DNA of 64,000 nucleotides. It comes from Paracoccaceae bacterium. Its GTDB lineage: Bacteria > Pseudomonadota > Alphaproteobacteria > Rhodobacterales > Rhodobacteraceae. The notes beneath the pieces were generated by a model. The model ran no database searches, was not told the origin of the DNA, and saw nothing but the letters and a program-made list of their open reading frames with translations. Position 1 is the first letter of the stretch. Each line of letters opens with the position of its first letter. This document shows, piece after piece, positions 53,214 through 62,052 of this stretch. The position numbers were made by a program, and so were the translations under genes. The DNA lies in contig JAAFAB010000009.1 in the NCBI GenBank assembly GCA_018222585.1, positions 1 to 64,000 on the forward strand, read 5' to 3'.

Positions 53214-55450
53214 TTCTGTCTCCGTCGGCTGGCGATCAGGAGCCCCATCATCGAAAGTGCGCACACAACAGCGAGCAGGAACAGCGGGGCAATGTAGCGT
53301 CCTGGCGAAAGGGTAACATAGTTGCCGACAACCGCGCGGGCATTGGCGAAGCTGAGAGGCTCGTGCATGGTCACCGGACGGTTGGCCGAGCGCCAGACCT
53401 CCCAGCTGCCATCGTATCCGAACAGCGAGACCTGGCCCTTCGGCCCGTCCGATCCGCGCTGCATGTCCGCCAGCGAGGCGACCAGGCGTTCGTAGTCGGT
53501 GTTCGGACGCACCACCAGCCAGAGGTTTTCCGGCTCTTCCATGCTGGGTTGCAGCAGCATCGCCTCGGCCGAGCGGTCGACCAGCCAGCCGCCAAGATCC
53601 GATTCCGGCCCGCGCCAGAGCGAGGCGACCTTGCCACCCAGCGCGCGCAGGCTGTCGCTGGCCTTGCGGCGATCCAGCAGAACACTCCACCAGCTATCCT
53701 GATCCACATTCGCCCAGGGGTCGACGCCCTCGCCGTCGGGGATGGGCGGCGACAGCAGCGCCTCCTCCAGCCCGGCCACGTTCCGGCTGACGATATCGCC
53801 GGGGATCATCGACAGGTCGGCGGGAATGCCGATGCGGATCGCACCGGTGCGGGGCAGCGGATCGGCAGGCGACTCGGCCCCCGGATCACTGGCGTAGACC
53901 GAGGCGATCTGGGCCAGCAGCCCGACCGGCAGGGTCCGCTGCGCCGCTTCGCTCATCGTGATGCGCGAGATGTCGATCGAGGCCAGCGTGCGGTCGATGC
54001 GCGGCAGGGTCATCCGCGGGCTTTCGGGCACCTTGAGGCTGGTGGTGTCGTGAATGCGGAAAGCGGGCTCCATGAGCGGCGCGCAGGCGGCATCGGCAGG
54101 CTCTCCCGGGATCAGCGCCTCGAAGGTGATCTCGTTGATGCCGGGCTCCAGCTGGTTGGCGGCAAAGGGGATCACCAGGGGCTCCTGCCGCCCGCCGGTA
54201 TGGGACTCGTCGTCCAGGGGCAGCAGACGGATGCTGCGGTCGTTGATCTTGACCAGCAGCACGGCACCCTTCGGCAGGCCCGGGTCGAAACTGTAGTCGA
54301 GGCGCATCTGGGCCCGCTGCGAGGCCAGCACCAGCCAGTTCCAGGGCAGGCGGAACGAGATCGTCTCGCGGATGTAGTGGCCGCGACCTTCCGCGGCGGG
54401 GATGCCGAGCGCGGCGAAGCTCCGGGCCTCGCCGGGCGCCAGCAGCGGGGCGGGCGTCTCCTGCAACGGTCCGTCGAGGGCGCCCGTCAGCAGCGAGGCG
54501 ATCTTGTCGGCCTGGCCGCTGTCGGTCAGCAGCACGATGGCGCCGTCGCCGCCCCGGCGGAAGGCCGGCAGGTCTGGCATCGGGGCCTGGGGCGGCAGCG
54601 CGGTAAGCCGGGCCAGCTGCGGCGCCTCCTCGGCGACGGAGTAGTAGTCGCCGATCATGATCTCGGGGGGCAGGCCGCCGAACAGCTTCTCGACCTGCGC
54701 AATATTGGGCGTCGCCGCCAGCACCTGCGAGAAATCGGAATTCGCCAGCATGAAGTTCCGCCCCTGGCTGAGCTGCGCCGCCGTGGCGGCGATGAAGCTG
54801 AGCGCATCCTCGCCCAGATCGGCGCGGGGGATGGTGATGCCGGAGCGGTTCGAGATCACGTCGGTCCAGATCCCGAAGGAGGCTTCCGGCCCGCAGAGCA
54901 CCCGGTGCACCTGCGACAGCTGCAGCTCGACCAGGTTGCGCCCCGCCCGCAGCAGCCCATCCGGCACCGCGAGCCGGTCCGTGCCGGCGGCCGAGAAGTG
55001 ATCGAGATCCAGCGTGCCGATTTCGGTTCCATTGACCCGCACCCGGGCCTCGGACCGCCCCGGCAGCAGGTTGATCGAGCTGAGCGTGGTGATCTCCAGC
55101 ATCGCCCCGTCCACGGCCCGGGGCAGGAACAGCCAGAAGTCTTCGGCGGGGTATTCGCCCTGCATCCGGTGCCCGGCGACCTGGCTGCCCTGCGGTTCGC
55201 GCGGGCGCAGCGGCAGCAGCAACTCCTCGGGCGCGCTCGGCCGGTCTTCGGCCGCGGGTTCGGGCGCCGTCCACTGCCGTTCGGTGGGCACGACTGCGGG
55301 CGCTGCCTCGGGAGTGGCGGGGGCCTCCGGGGCCGGGCGTGTCACTTCCGGCACGCTGTCGAGCTGGATCAGCTGCGCACCGGCCGGAGCGGGCAGGGCA
55401 CCAGCCAGGGCGGGAAGGATGGTCAGGAGCAGTGCCGTCTGTCGTGCCAT
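53210..55450 (-). CDS. bcsB: Cellulose synthase regulatory subunit BcsB
   Basis: 746 residues. Signal peptide, Pro/Ala-rich stretch, then two carbohydrate-binding-type modules and flavodoxin-like domains (SGAEARVRVNGTEIG-like start, FSQGRNFMLANSDF region), and one C-terminal membrane span (APLFLLAVVCALSMMGLLIA) that docks on BcsA. Guides the glucan through the periplasm. Two or three bases separate it from bcsA. Confidence 0.92.
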   Translation of the reverse strand: MARQTALLLTILPALAGALPAPAGAQLIQLDSVPEVTRPAPEAPATPEAAPAVVPTERQWTAPEPAAEDRPSAPEELLLPLRPREPQGSQVAGHRMQGEYPAEDFWLFLPRAVDGAMLEITTLSSINLLPGRSEARVRVNGTEIGTLDLDHFSAAGTDRLAVPDGLLRAGRNLVELQLSQVHRVLCGPEASFGIWTDVISNRSGITIPRADLGEDALSFIAATAAQLSQGRNFMLANSDFSQVLAATPNIAQVEKLFGGLPPEIMIGDYYSVAEEAPQLARLTALPPQAPMPDLPAFRRGGDGAIVLLTDSGQADKIASLLTGALDGPLQETPAPLLAPGEARSFAALGIPAAEGRGHYIRETISFRLPWNWLVLASQRAQMRLDYSFDPGLPKGAVLLVKINDRSIRLLPLDDESHTGGRQEPLVIPFAANQLEPGINEITFEALIPGEPADAACAPLMEPAFRIHDTTSLKVPESPRMTLPRIDRTLASIDISRITMSEAAQRTLPVGLLAQIASVYASDPGAESPADPLPRTGAIRIGIPADLSMIPGDIVSRNVAGLEEALLSPPIPDGEGVDPWANVDQDSWWSVLLDRRKASDSLRALGGKVASLWRGPESDLGGWLVDRSAEAMLLQPSMEEPENLWLVVRPNTDYERLVASLADMQRGSDGPKGQVSLFGYDGSWEVWRSANRPVTMHEPLSFANARAVVGNYVTLSPGRYIAPLFLLAVVCALSMMGLLIASRRRQK

Positions 55451-55453
55451 GGC

Positions 55454-57844
55454 TCAGTCCTCGATCCGCAGGAAGTCGTCTGCCGTCGCGGCCGCGGCAC
55501 CGGGTTTCCCCTTGCCGTTCTTGCCGGCGGGGCGGGACCCATCACGGGCTCCATCAAGGGCTCCATCACGGGCCGGCCCGGTAAAGGCGTCCTCGAAAAC
55601 GGTCTCGTCGACCGAGGGTGCGGCGCGGTGCAGCCGGATCTCGCGGGCGAAGTCATAAAGCGAATGAGGCACCGAGAGCGCGGCTTTGGCCAGCACGTAG
55701 AGAAGCCCCGCGACGAGGGTGCTGCTCTGGGCGTGCAGCTTGCGGAAGAACTGCCAGCGGCGGCTGTCGCCATAGACCACGACGGCTGTCAGACGGGCGG
55801 CCTGCACCATCTGCTCGGGCGCGACGGCCAGGTCGATCACCGTGCCCTCCACGCCGGGGCGCAGCTCGGCGATGCTCAGCGGCAGGGCGGTTTCCAGTTC
55901 GGGCGCCTCGGGCAGGACCGGGGTCAGCAGCACCTTGCCGCCGATCTCTTCCGGGCTCCAGGCGTCGGCGCCGGCCTCGGCCATGTGCAGCTGGATCCGC
56001 TCGGGGCTGGCCGACACGATGGTGACGTCGCGCGGCGGCGGGGCGTTCTTGGCCTTCTTGGTCTGCGGCACCAGCTGCGCCGGAGAGGAGACCGCCGTGC
56101 GGGGCCGGGTCAGGCGGCGCGGGCGTTCGAAGACGGCGCGCAGCGAATAGGCCGCGAGGGCGAAATTGTAGAGCGCCCAGGCCCCGACGATCTGCACCAC
56201 GTAGCGGTCGCCGGGGAAGGCGTACCAGCGGTAGGCCCCGGCCAGCAGCCCCGCCAGCAGCACGCCGACGAGCAGCGTCAGGGGGCGGTAGATCGGCGAC
56301 AGGAAGGCATGTTCCAGCGTGCCGTCCTTGGCCGTCACCTTGAAGGTGGCACCGCGCGGATTGCGCACGGTCTCGATCAGCGCCAGCAGAATGTAGGGGG
56401 TCTGCGCGATCTCGTAGACCTCGGATATCTGCGGCCATCGCACGTCCGAGAACAGCGCGTTCTGCACCATGAAGCCGATCAGCAGGTAGGGCAGGATGTA
56501 GACGAAGACCTCATCCGAGCCGACCACGAAGATCTCCAGCCCGAAGAAGAGATAGAGCAGCGGGCTGAGCAGGAAGATCATCCGGATCAGCGGAAACAGC
56601 CAGAAGCTCATCGAGTTGAGGTAGCACAGGCGCTGCGTCAGCGAGAGTCCGGAGCGGAACAGCGGATTCTTCAGGATCAGCATCTGGATCATGCCGGTGG
56701 CCCAGCGTCCGCGCTGCTGGATGAACGAGGCGAAGGTCTCGGGCTGCAGGCCGGCGATCATCGCGTGATCGAGGTACATGCTTTCCCACCCGCGCGAGTG
56801 GATGTCGAGCGCGGTCTCGGCGTCCTCGGTGATCGTCTCGCCCGAGATGCCGCCGACCTGGTCCAGCGCCCGCCGGCGCAGCAGCGCGGCCGAGCCGCAG
56901 AAGAAGGCCCCGCCCATGCGGTCCAGACCGCGGTGGATCTCCGAGTAGAACATCTCGTTCTCGGAGGGGCAGTGCTCGGGCAGCGCAAGGTTGCGTTCGA
57001 TCGGATCGCGGTTGGTGAAGAAGTGCGGCGTCTGCACCAGGAACAGCTTCGGACGTTCGGCGAAATAGCCGACCGTGCGAGCCAGGAAATCCGGCGTCGG
57101 AACGTGGTCGGCGTCGAGGATCAGCACCAGTTCGCCGCTGAGCTTCTCCAGCGCGGCGTTGAGGTTGCCGGCCTTGGCGTGCTCGTTGCGGGCGCGGGTG
57201 GTATAGACCACGTCCAGTTCGGCGCAGAGCGCCTGCAGGGTGGCGCGCCGGGCCTTGGCCTTGGCCGCCTGCTCGGGGTTGTCGCTGTTGCAGCGCTGGT
57301 CGGTGCCGCCGTCGTCGCAAAGCACCACCGTCTTCTTGTCGTCGGGGTAGGAGACCCGCTTGGCCGCCGCCAGGGTCACCGCCAGCAGTTCGGGGCTCTC
57401 GTCGTAGCTGGGCACCAGGATGTCGACGCTGGGGACATCGGCCAGCTTGATCGGCTCGGGCTTGACGTGGGTGACAGGGTCCGAGGTGATCAGCGCGGTC
57501 AGGAAGAACAGGATGACGGTGAAGGTCTCGGCGGCAAGCAGCACCAGCGCGGCGGCCAGAGAGATCGGATCGTCCAGCGAGGGCAGGGTCTCGAAGATCC
57601 GCCACAGCCAGTAGCGCATGACGAAGACGCCGGCGATGGACATCACGATGATGCGGACCATCAGCTTGGTGCCGACCAGCGGCTTCAGCGCGTAGATGAT
57701 CGCGCAGGTCGTCAGGGCCATCAGGCCCTGGGTGCCGACCGAGATCGGCACCGAGGCCAGGAAGATCAGGGGCAGGGCGAGGACCGCCCAGATCACCAGC
57801 AGGGCAAGCTTGGTGGCCGAAAGAGAAGCGGAGCGTGCGTTCAT
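55454..57844 (-). CDS. bcsA: Cellulose synthase catalytic subunit BcsA
   Basis: 796 residues, inner-membrane GT2 enzyme. Four N-terminal spans, catalytic domain with CDDGG (176-180), DAD (244-246), TED (339-341), QQRGRW (376-381), and the gating loop FKVTAKDG (501-508). More spans follow. The PilZ domain (about 570-680) has an RxxxR arginine cluster at RPRRLTR but the DxSxxG motif reads SASPER near 611-616, keeping only the Ser. Positions differ by two from the well-known Rhodobacter sphaeroides enzyme as I recall it. The C-terminal tail carries a Gly/Ala/Asp-rich repeat (DGA.DGARDGS). Confidence 0.94.
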   Translation of the reverse strand: MNARSASLSATKLALLVIWAVLALPLIFLASVPISVGTQGLMALTTCAIIYALKPLVGTKLMVRIIVMSIAGVFVMRYWLWRIFETLPSLDDPISLAAALVLLAAETFTVILFFLTALITSDPVTHVKPEPIKLADVPSVDILVPSYDESPELLAVTLAAAKRVSYPDDKKTVVLCDDGGTDQRCNSDNPEQAAKAKARRATLQALCAELDVVYTTRARNEHAKAGNLNAALEKLSGELVLILDADHVPTPDFLARTVGYFAERPKLFLVQTPHFFTNRDPIERNLALPEHCPSENEMFYSEIHRGLDRMGGAFFCGSAALLRRRALDQVGGISGETITEDAETALDIHSRGWESMYLDHAMIAGLQPETFASFIQQRGRWATGMIQMLILKNPLFRSGLSLTQRLCYLNSMSFWLFPLIRMIFLLSPLLYLFFGLEIFVVGSDEVFVYILPYLLIGFMVQNALFSDVRWPQISEVYEIAQTPYILLALIETVRNPRGATFKVTAKDGTLEHAFLSPIYRPLTLLVGVLLAGLLAGAYRWYAFPGDRYVVQIVGAWALYNFALAAYSLRAVFERPRRLTRPRTAVSSPAQLVPQTKKAKNAPPPRDVTIVSASPERIQLHMAEAGADAWSPEEIGGKVLLTPVLPEAPELETALPLSIAELRPGVEGTVIDLAVAPEQMVQAARLTAVVVYGDSRRWQFFRKLHAQSSTLVAGLLYVLAKAALSVPHSLYDFAREIRLHRAAPSVDETVFEDAFTGPARDGALDGARDGSRPAGKNGKGKPGAAAATADDFLRIED

Positions 57845-58524
57845 GGCTGGGGGGCCGCCAGCGGAGAAAGCATCTGCGGGCTGGCGCCGGGCTTGCCGGG
57901 GCGTGCGCCGAAGCTGATCGACTCGGCCCCGATGGGGGCCAGCGCGGTGGCGGCTTCGCCGTGGATGCAGTCGCGCAGCATGATGTCCATCACCCTGGCC
58001 CCGGGGACGAGGGTTCGCTGGGTCATGTCCAGGCGGCGGAAGGCCAGCACGCAGGTCAGGCCGGCGTAATTGGTCCAGCTGGTCCAGTTGATCACGCCCA
58101 GGGCATCCTCGGTGACGGTGAAGGAAAGCGACTCGAAGCGGCCGAAGGGCGCGGGCACGCCGCCGGTGTCGGCCAGCAGGATCTCGGGCTGGAAACGGGT
58201 CTCCAGGGCATTGGGCGCGGTCTCGGCGCGCAGCAGGATCAGGTTCTCGCCCTTCATCGCGGTGCGGTTGGTCAGCAGGATCCGCTGTTCCAACACCGAA
58301 CGGTCACGGCGTTCGAGGATCAGCTGGGCACGGTCGGTACTGATCCAGCCATCGGACAGGGCCTGCTGACGGTAGGGGGTTTCGTCGGGAAGCCCCTGCA
58401 GGTCGGCGTAGGTGAGGGGAAACTCCGTGCAGGAGGCCAGCACCAGAAGTGCCATGCCGAGCAGGGCCGAGCGAAGGGGACCGGAGGGGGTGGTCGTGTA
58501 CCTTTTCCCGAGAGTTTTGATCAA
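57841..58524 (-). CDS. bcsN: Cellulose biosynthesis protein BcsN-like lipoprotein
   Basis: 227 residues from a TTG start. A lipobox (LLVLASC, Cys about 32) follows a hydrophobic segment. The body is like the BcsN family of alphaproteobacterial cellulose operons (GRFESLSFTVTEDALGVINWTSWTN, CVLAFRRLD). Its stop overlaps the bcsA start by four bases (ATGA). If the ATG at 58455 were used, most of the lipoprotein signal would be lost, so the upstream TTG is preferred. First gene of the operon. Confidence 0.7.
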   Translation of the reverse strand: MIKTLGKRYTTTPSGPLRSALLGMALLVLASCTEFPLTYADLQGLPDETPYRQQALSDGWISTDRAQLILERRDRSVLEQRILLTNRTAMKGENLILLRAETAPNALETRFQPEILLADTGGVPAPFGRFESLSFTVTEDALGVINWTSWTNYAGLTCVLAFRRLDMTQRTLVPGARVMDIMLRDCIHGEAATALAPIGAESISFGARPGKPGASPQMLSPLAAPQP

Positions 58525-58809
58525 CTTACCACCATACCTTGCCAGATTCTTAAGCCGGCAAACTCATACAATTTGACGGCGCACGCCATAGCTTACACCC
58601 CTCTGGCATCCTATGCGTTGCCGCCGGGGCACGCAATGCCACGGGTTGCGATTAAAACGGTGCCGGAATGGCCGGGCCGCGCGCTTCCTTGGGCGGTCGC
58701 CGCCCGGTGCGGAGGTCCGCCGATGACGCGCTCCGGCGTCAGCAGGGCGATCTTGACAATGCCTGTCCGCAGGCAGAGCTTGCCGACTCTTTCTGGGAGA
58801 TTGCACAGC
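58525..58809. other. Divergent promoter region between bcsN and ktrA
   Basis: 285 bp. A TTGACA at 58753-58758 could be a -35 for ktrA, but no clear -10 follows. TGCCTG-TCCG-CAGGCA (58760-58775) forms a 6-bp hairpin between it and the gene. The bcs side is AT-rich near 58545-58575, as expected for a promoter. Confidence 0.35.
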
Positions 58810-59472
58810 ATGGCCAAGAAGAACCGGACTTTCGCCGTCATCGGCCTGGGCGCGTTCGGAAGTGCGGTGGCGACAGAGCTTGCCCGCTTCGGCAACCAGG
58901 TCATCGGGGTCGACCTGGACGAGCGGCGCGTGGCGCAGCTGTCCGAGGCGCTGAGCTCGGCGGTGATCCTCGACACCACGGACGAGACCGCGCTGCGCGA
59001 TGCCGGGATCGACCAGTACGACGTGGCGCTGATCGCCATCGGGCGCGACATCCAGGCCAGCATCCTGACCACCATGAACCTCAAGATGCTGGGGATCGGC
59101 GCGATCTGGGTCAAGGCCAACAACAAGACCCATCACCGGATCCTGTCCAAGCTCGGCGCCGACCGGGTGATCCTGCCCGAGCAGGAGATGGGGCGCCACA
59201 TTGCCCAGATGCTGAACAATCCCGTGGTGCAGGACTATGTCAGCCTCGGCAACGGCTATAGTGTCGTCAACATCGTGGTCCCGGCGCGGGTGGCGGGGCG
59301 CGAGATCGCCTCGCTGGGTCTCGGCTCCACCTACGACCTGCGCCCCCTCGGCGTCATGCGCGGCACCGAGTTCCGTGCCTGCGATGCCCCCGGCCACCCG
59401 CTCGAGGAGGGGGACAAGCTGATCCTGCTGGGCAAGCGGCCCGAGCTGCGCCGCTTCGGTGACGCGCTGTGA
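58810..59472 (+). CDS. ktrA: Potassium uptake regulatory subunit (KtrA/TrkA type)
   Basis: 220 residues. RCK domain: FAVIGLGAFGSAVATELARFGNQVIGVDLDE (nucleotide-binding Rossmann motif, acidic end), then TrkA-C domain from about 140. Forms the cytoplasmic gating ring that controls the partner channel. The ATG at 58810 lies after GGGAG. The partner gene follows after 15 bp. Confidence 0.92.
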   Translation: MAKKNRTFAVIGLGAFGSAVATELARFGNQVIGVDLDERRVAQLSEALSSAVILDTTDETALRDAGIDQYDVALIAIGRDIQASILTTMNLKMLGIGAIWVKANNKTHHRILSKLGADRVILPEQEMGRHIAQMLNNPVVQDYVSLGNGYSVVNIVVPARVAGREIASLGLGSTYDLRPLGVMRGTEFRACDAPGHPLEEGDKLILLGKRPELRRFGDAL

Positions 59473-59487
59473 CGCGGCAGGTCTGAG

Positions 59488-60831
59488 ATGTCTTCCCTGA
59501 CGCGCCGCCTGTCCCGGGCCGTTGCCACCCTGTCGCCGCCGCTGGTGCTGGCGGCCCTCTACGCCGTGCTGATCCTGATCGGGGCGCTGCTGCTGCTGCT
59601 GCCGCTGGCGCACCGGGTGCCGATCACCTTTTCCGATGCGATCTTCACCTCGACCTCGGCGGTGACGGTGACCGGGCTTGTCGTGCTGGACACCGGCGCC
59701 GACCTGACCTTCTTCGGCCAGCTGGTCGTGGCCGTCCTGGTCCAGATGGGCGGGCTGGGCCTGATGACCTTCGCCGTGCTGATCCTCGGGGCCCTCGGCC
59801 TGCCGGTGGGAATCACCGGGCAGATCTACCTGCGCGACGATCTCAACCAGACCTCGGTCAACCAGCTCTCGCGGCTGGTGGTCACCATCCTCAAGGTGGT
59901 GCTCTTCTGCGAACTGACCGGCGCGCTGCTGCTCGGGCTGAGCTTCGTGCCCCGCTTCGGCTTCTGGCAAGGCGCCTGGGAGGCGCTCTTCCACGCGATC
60001 TCGGCCTTCAACAACGCGGGGTTCTCGACCTTCCCGCAGGGGCTGGTGCCCTATGCCACCGATCCGCTGGTGAACCTGGTGATCCCGGCGCTGTTCATCG
60101 TCGGGGGCATCGGCTACGTCGTCCTGCACGACATCTTCACCAAGCCCAGCTGGCGGGCCTGGTCGCTGCACACCAAGATCATGCTGACCGGCACCGCGGT
60201 GCTGATCCCCTGGTCCGTCGGCCTCTTCGCCCTGCTGGAATGGCACAACCCCGAGACCCTCGGCCAGTTCGACAGCGCCGCCGCGCGGCTGACCGTCAGC
60301 TGGTTCCAGGGGGTGACGACGCGGACGGCCGGCTTCAACACCACCGACATCGGGGCGCTGCACGACAGCACCGCGCTGATGTTCATCTCGCTGATGCTGA
60401 TCGGAGGCGGGCCGGCCTCGACCGCGGGCGGCATCAAGGTGACCACCTTCGTGGTGATGATCTTCGCCACGGTGGCCTTCTTCCGCCGCCAGCAGCAGCT
60501 GCACGCCTTCGGGCGCAGCATCGGGCTGGACCAGGTGCTGAAGGTCATGGCCCTGACCGCGATCAGCACGATCCTTGTCTTCGCCGGGATCTTCCTGCTG
60601 GCGGCCACCCATGACGGGCATTTCCTGGATGTCAGTTTCGAGGTCGCCAGTGCCTTCGGCACCGTCGGCCTGTCCCGTGGCTACACCGCCGAGCTGTCGG
60701 GATTTGGCCGGCTGGTGATCATCGTCATCATGTTCCTCGGCCGGGTCGGGCCGCTGACCCTCGGCTTCTTCCTGGCGACCCGCAGCCTGCCCCGGGTGCG
60801 CTACCCAGAGGGGCGGATCTACCTGGGCTGA
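59488..60831 (+). CDS. ktrB: Potassium transporter membrane subunit (KtrB/TrkH type)
   Basis: 447 residues. Four-fold pseudorepeat with filter segments SAVTVTGLV, FNNAGFST, TTRTAGFNTTD and SAFGTVGLSRG, each with the selectivity Gly. A mobile gate segment LIGGGPASTAGGIKVTTF lies in the third repeat. Size and pattern fit KtrB. Works with KtrA next to it in K+ uptake. Confidence 0.93.
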   Translation: MSSLTRRLSRAVATLSPPLVLAALYAVLILIGALLLLLPLAHRVPITFSDAIFTSTSAVTVTGLVVLDTGADLTFFGQLVVAVLVQMGGLGLMTFAVLILGALGLPVGITGQIYLRDDLNQTSVNQLSRLVVTILKVVLFCELTGALLLGLSFVPRFGFWQGAWEALFHAISAFNNAGFSTFPQGLVPYATDPLVNLVIPALFIVGGIGYVVLHDIFTKPSWRAWSLHTKIMLTGTAVLIPWSVGLFALLEWHNPETLGQFDSAAARLTVSWFQGVTTRTAGFNTTDIGALHDSTALMFISLMLIGGGPASTAGGIKVTTFVVMIFATVAFFRRQQQLHAFGRSIGLDQVLKVMALTAISTILVFAGIFLLAATHDGHFLDVSFEVASAFGTVGLSRGYTAELSGFGRLVIIVIMFLGRVGPLTLGFFLATRSLPRVRYPEGRIYLG

Positions 60832-60865
60832 GTCCGCCCTGTCCCGTGCCGGGAACAGGGCGGAC
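60832..60865. terminator. Bidirectional hairpin terminator between convergent genes
   Basis: GTCCGCCCTGT (60832-60842) and ACAGGGCGGAC (60855-60865) form a perfect 11-bp stem with an inner CCC/GGG extension. It starts immediately after the ktrB stop and lies before the end of the convergent M24 peptidase gene. No T-run, but the position suits termination from both sides. Confidence 0.55.
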
Positions 60866-60883
60866 CCCGGTCCGACGCTGCGG

Positions 60884-61978
60884 TCAGACGCGCGGCAGCT
60901 CCGAGAAGACCTCGGCGCCGTCTTCGCGCAGGATCACGATCTCTTCCAGGCGCAGGCCGAACTTGCCGTCAAGGTAGATGCCCGGTTCGATCGAGAAGAC
61001 ATTGCCGAGCTCCAGCACCCGGTCCGAGGTGCCGGTGATATAGGGCTCTTCGTGGATGTCGATGCCAAGGCCGTGGCCGGTGCGGTGCAGGAACCGTGCG
61101 CCATAGCCGCCCGCGGTGATCACGTCGCGTGCCGCTGCATCGACGTCACGGGCGCGGGCGCCGGGCTTCGCAGCGGCCAGAGCGGCCTGCACGGCAGCCT
61201 CGACCAGGTCGCGGACCTTCAGGAACTCGGGGTCGGGATCGGGGCCGAACCAGCGGCAGCGGGTCATGTCGGACGGGTAGCCGTCCAGCACGCAGCCGGT
61301 GTCGATCAGCACCGCCATGTTCTCGCCCAGGGCGGCGGCGCCGGGGTGGTGGTGCGGGAAGGCACCGTTGCCGCCGAAGCAGACCGAGCAGAAGGCCGTC
61401 GTGGCGCCGTTGGCCTTGTAGTGCGCCCCGATCAGCTCGACCACCTCGGCCTCGGTCATGCCGGGCTTCAGGGCGGCGAAGGCGGCCTCGACCGCGGCAT
61501 CGTTCAGCAGATGCGCGGCCTTGATGCGGGCGGCCTCGCCCTCGTCCTTGCGGGTGCGCAGCAGGCCGACGGTGTCTTCCGAGAAGCGGCGGCGGGGGCT
61601 GTCCAGCGCATCGAGCAGGCGCAGCGCGAAATCGGCGCGCATGGTCTCGTCCAGCACCACCGAGAGGCCGGGGCGCAGGGCGTCGCAGTCCTTCAGCAGT
61701 GCGGCCAGCGCCGCCTCGGGGCCCTCGTCGTCGGACCACTTGTAGAGCGGCAGCGGGGTGGCCTCGGTGGCCATGGCGGCATTCAGCGCCGGCATCAGGA
61801 AGCCGGCGTGGTCGGCGCTGACCAGCAGCATCACGGGGCGTTCATCGCCATGCGGGCTGAGGCCGGTCAGCCAGACCATGTGGCTGGAGGGGCCGAGCAC
61901 GACGAGATCGGTGCCGGTTTCGGCCATCCGGGCGCGCAGCCGCGCCAGACGCTCTTCGGCCTGCTTGAGATAGGGCAT
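60884..61978 (-). CDS. Xaa-Pro peptidase-like protein (M24 family)
   Basis: 364 residues. Creatinase/prolidase N-domain (residues 1-135) and pita-bread catalytic domain with five metal ligands in order: LIDTGC (Asp), SDMTR (Asp), HRTGHGLG (His), SIEPG (Glu), LRLEEI (Glu). Hydrolyses Xaa-Pro dipeptides or related amides. Directly downstream (74 bp) of a peptide-type binding protein, suggesting use of imported proline-containing peptides. Confidence 0.9.
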   Translation of the reverse strand: MPYLKQAEERLARLRARMAETGTDLVVLGPSSHMVWLTGLSPHGDERPVMLLVSADHAGFLMPALNAAMATEATPLPLYKWSDDEGPEAALAALLKDCDALRPGLSVVLDETMRADFALRLLDALDSPRRRFSEDTVGLLRTRKDEGEAARIKAAHLLNDAAVEAAFAALKPGMTEAEVVELIGAHYKANGATTAFCSVCFGGNGAFPHHHPGAAALGENMAVLIDTGCVLDGYPSDMTRCRWFGPDPDPEFLKVRDLVEAAVQAALAAAKPGARARDVDAAARDVITAGGYGARFLHRTGHGLGIDIHEEPYITGTSDRVLELGNVFSIEPGIYLDGKFGLRLEEIVILREDGAEVFSELPRV

Positions 61979-62052
61979 TCGGGTCTCCTGAGACGAAAGG
62001 GGCCGCCGGAGACCCGGCGACCCTTGGGGATTTCAGCGGAGGGGGCGCAGGA

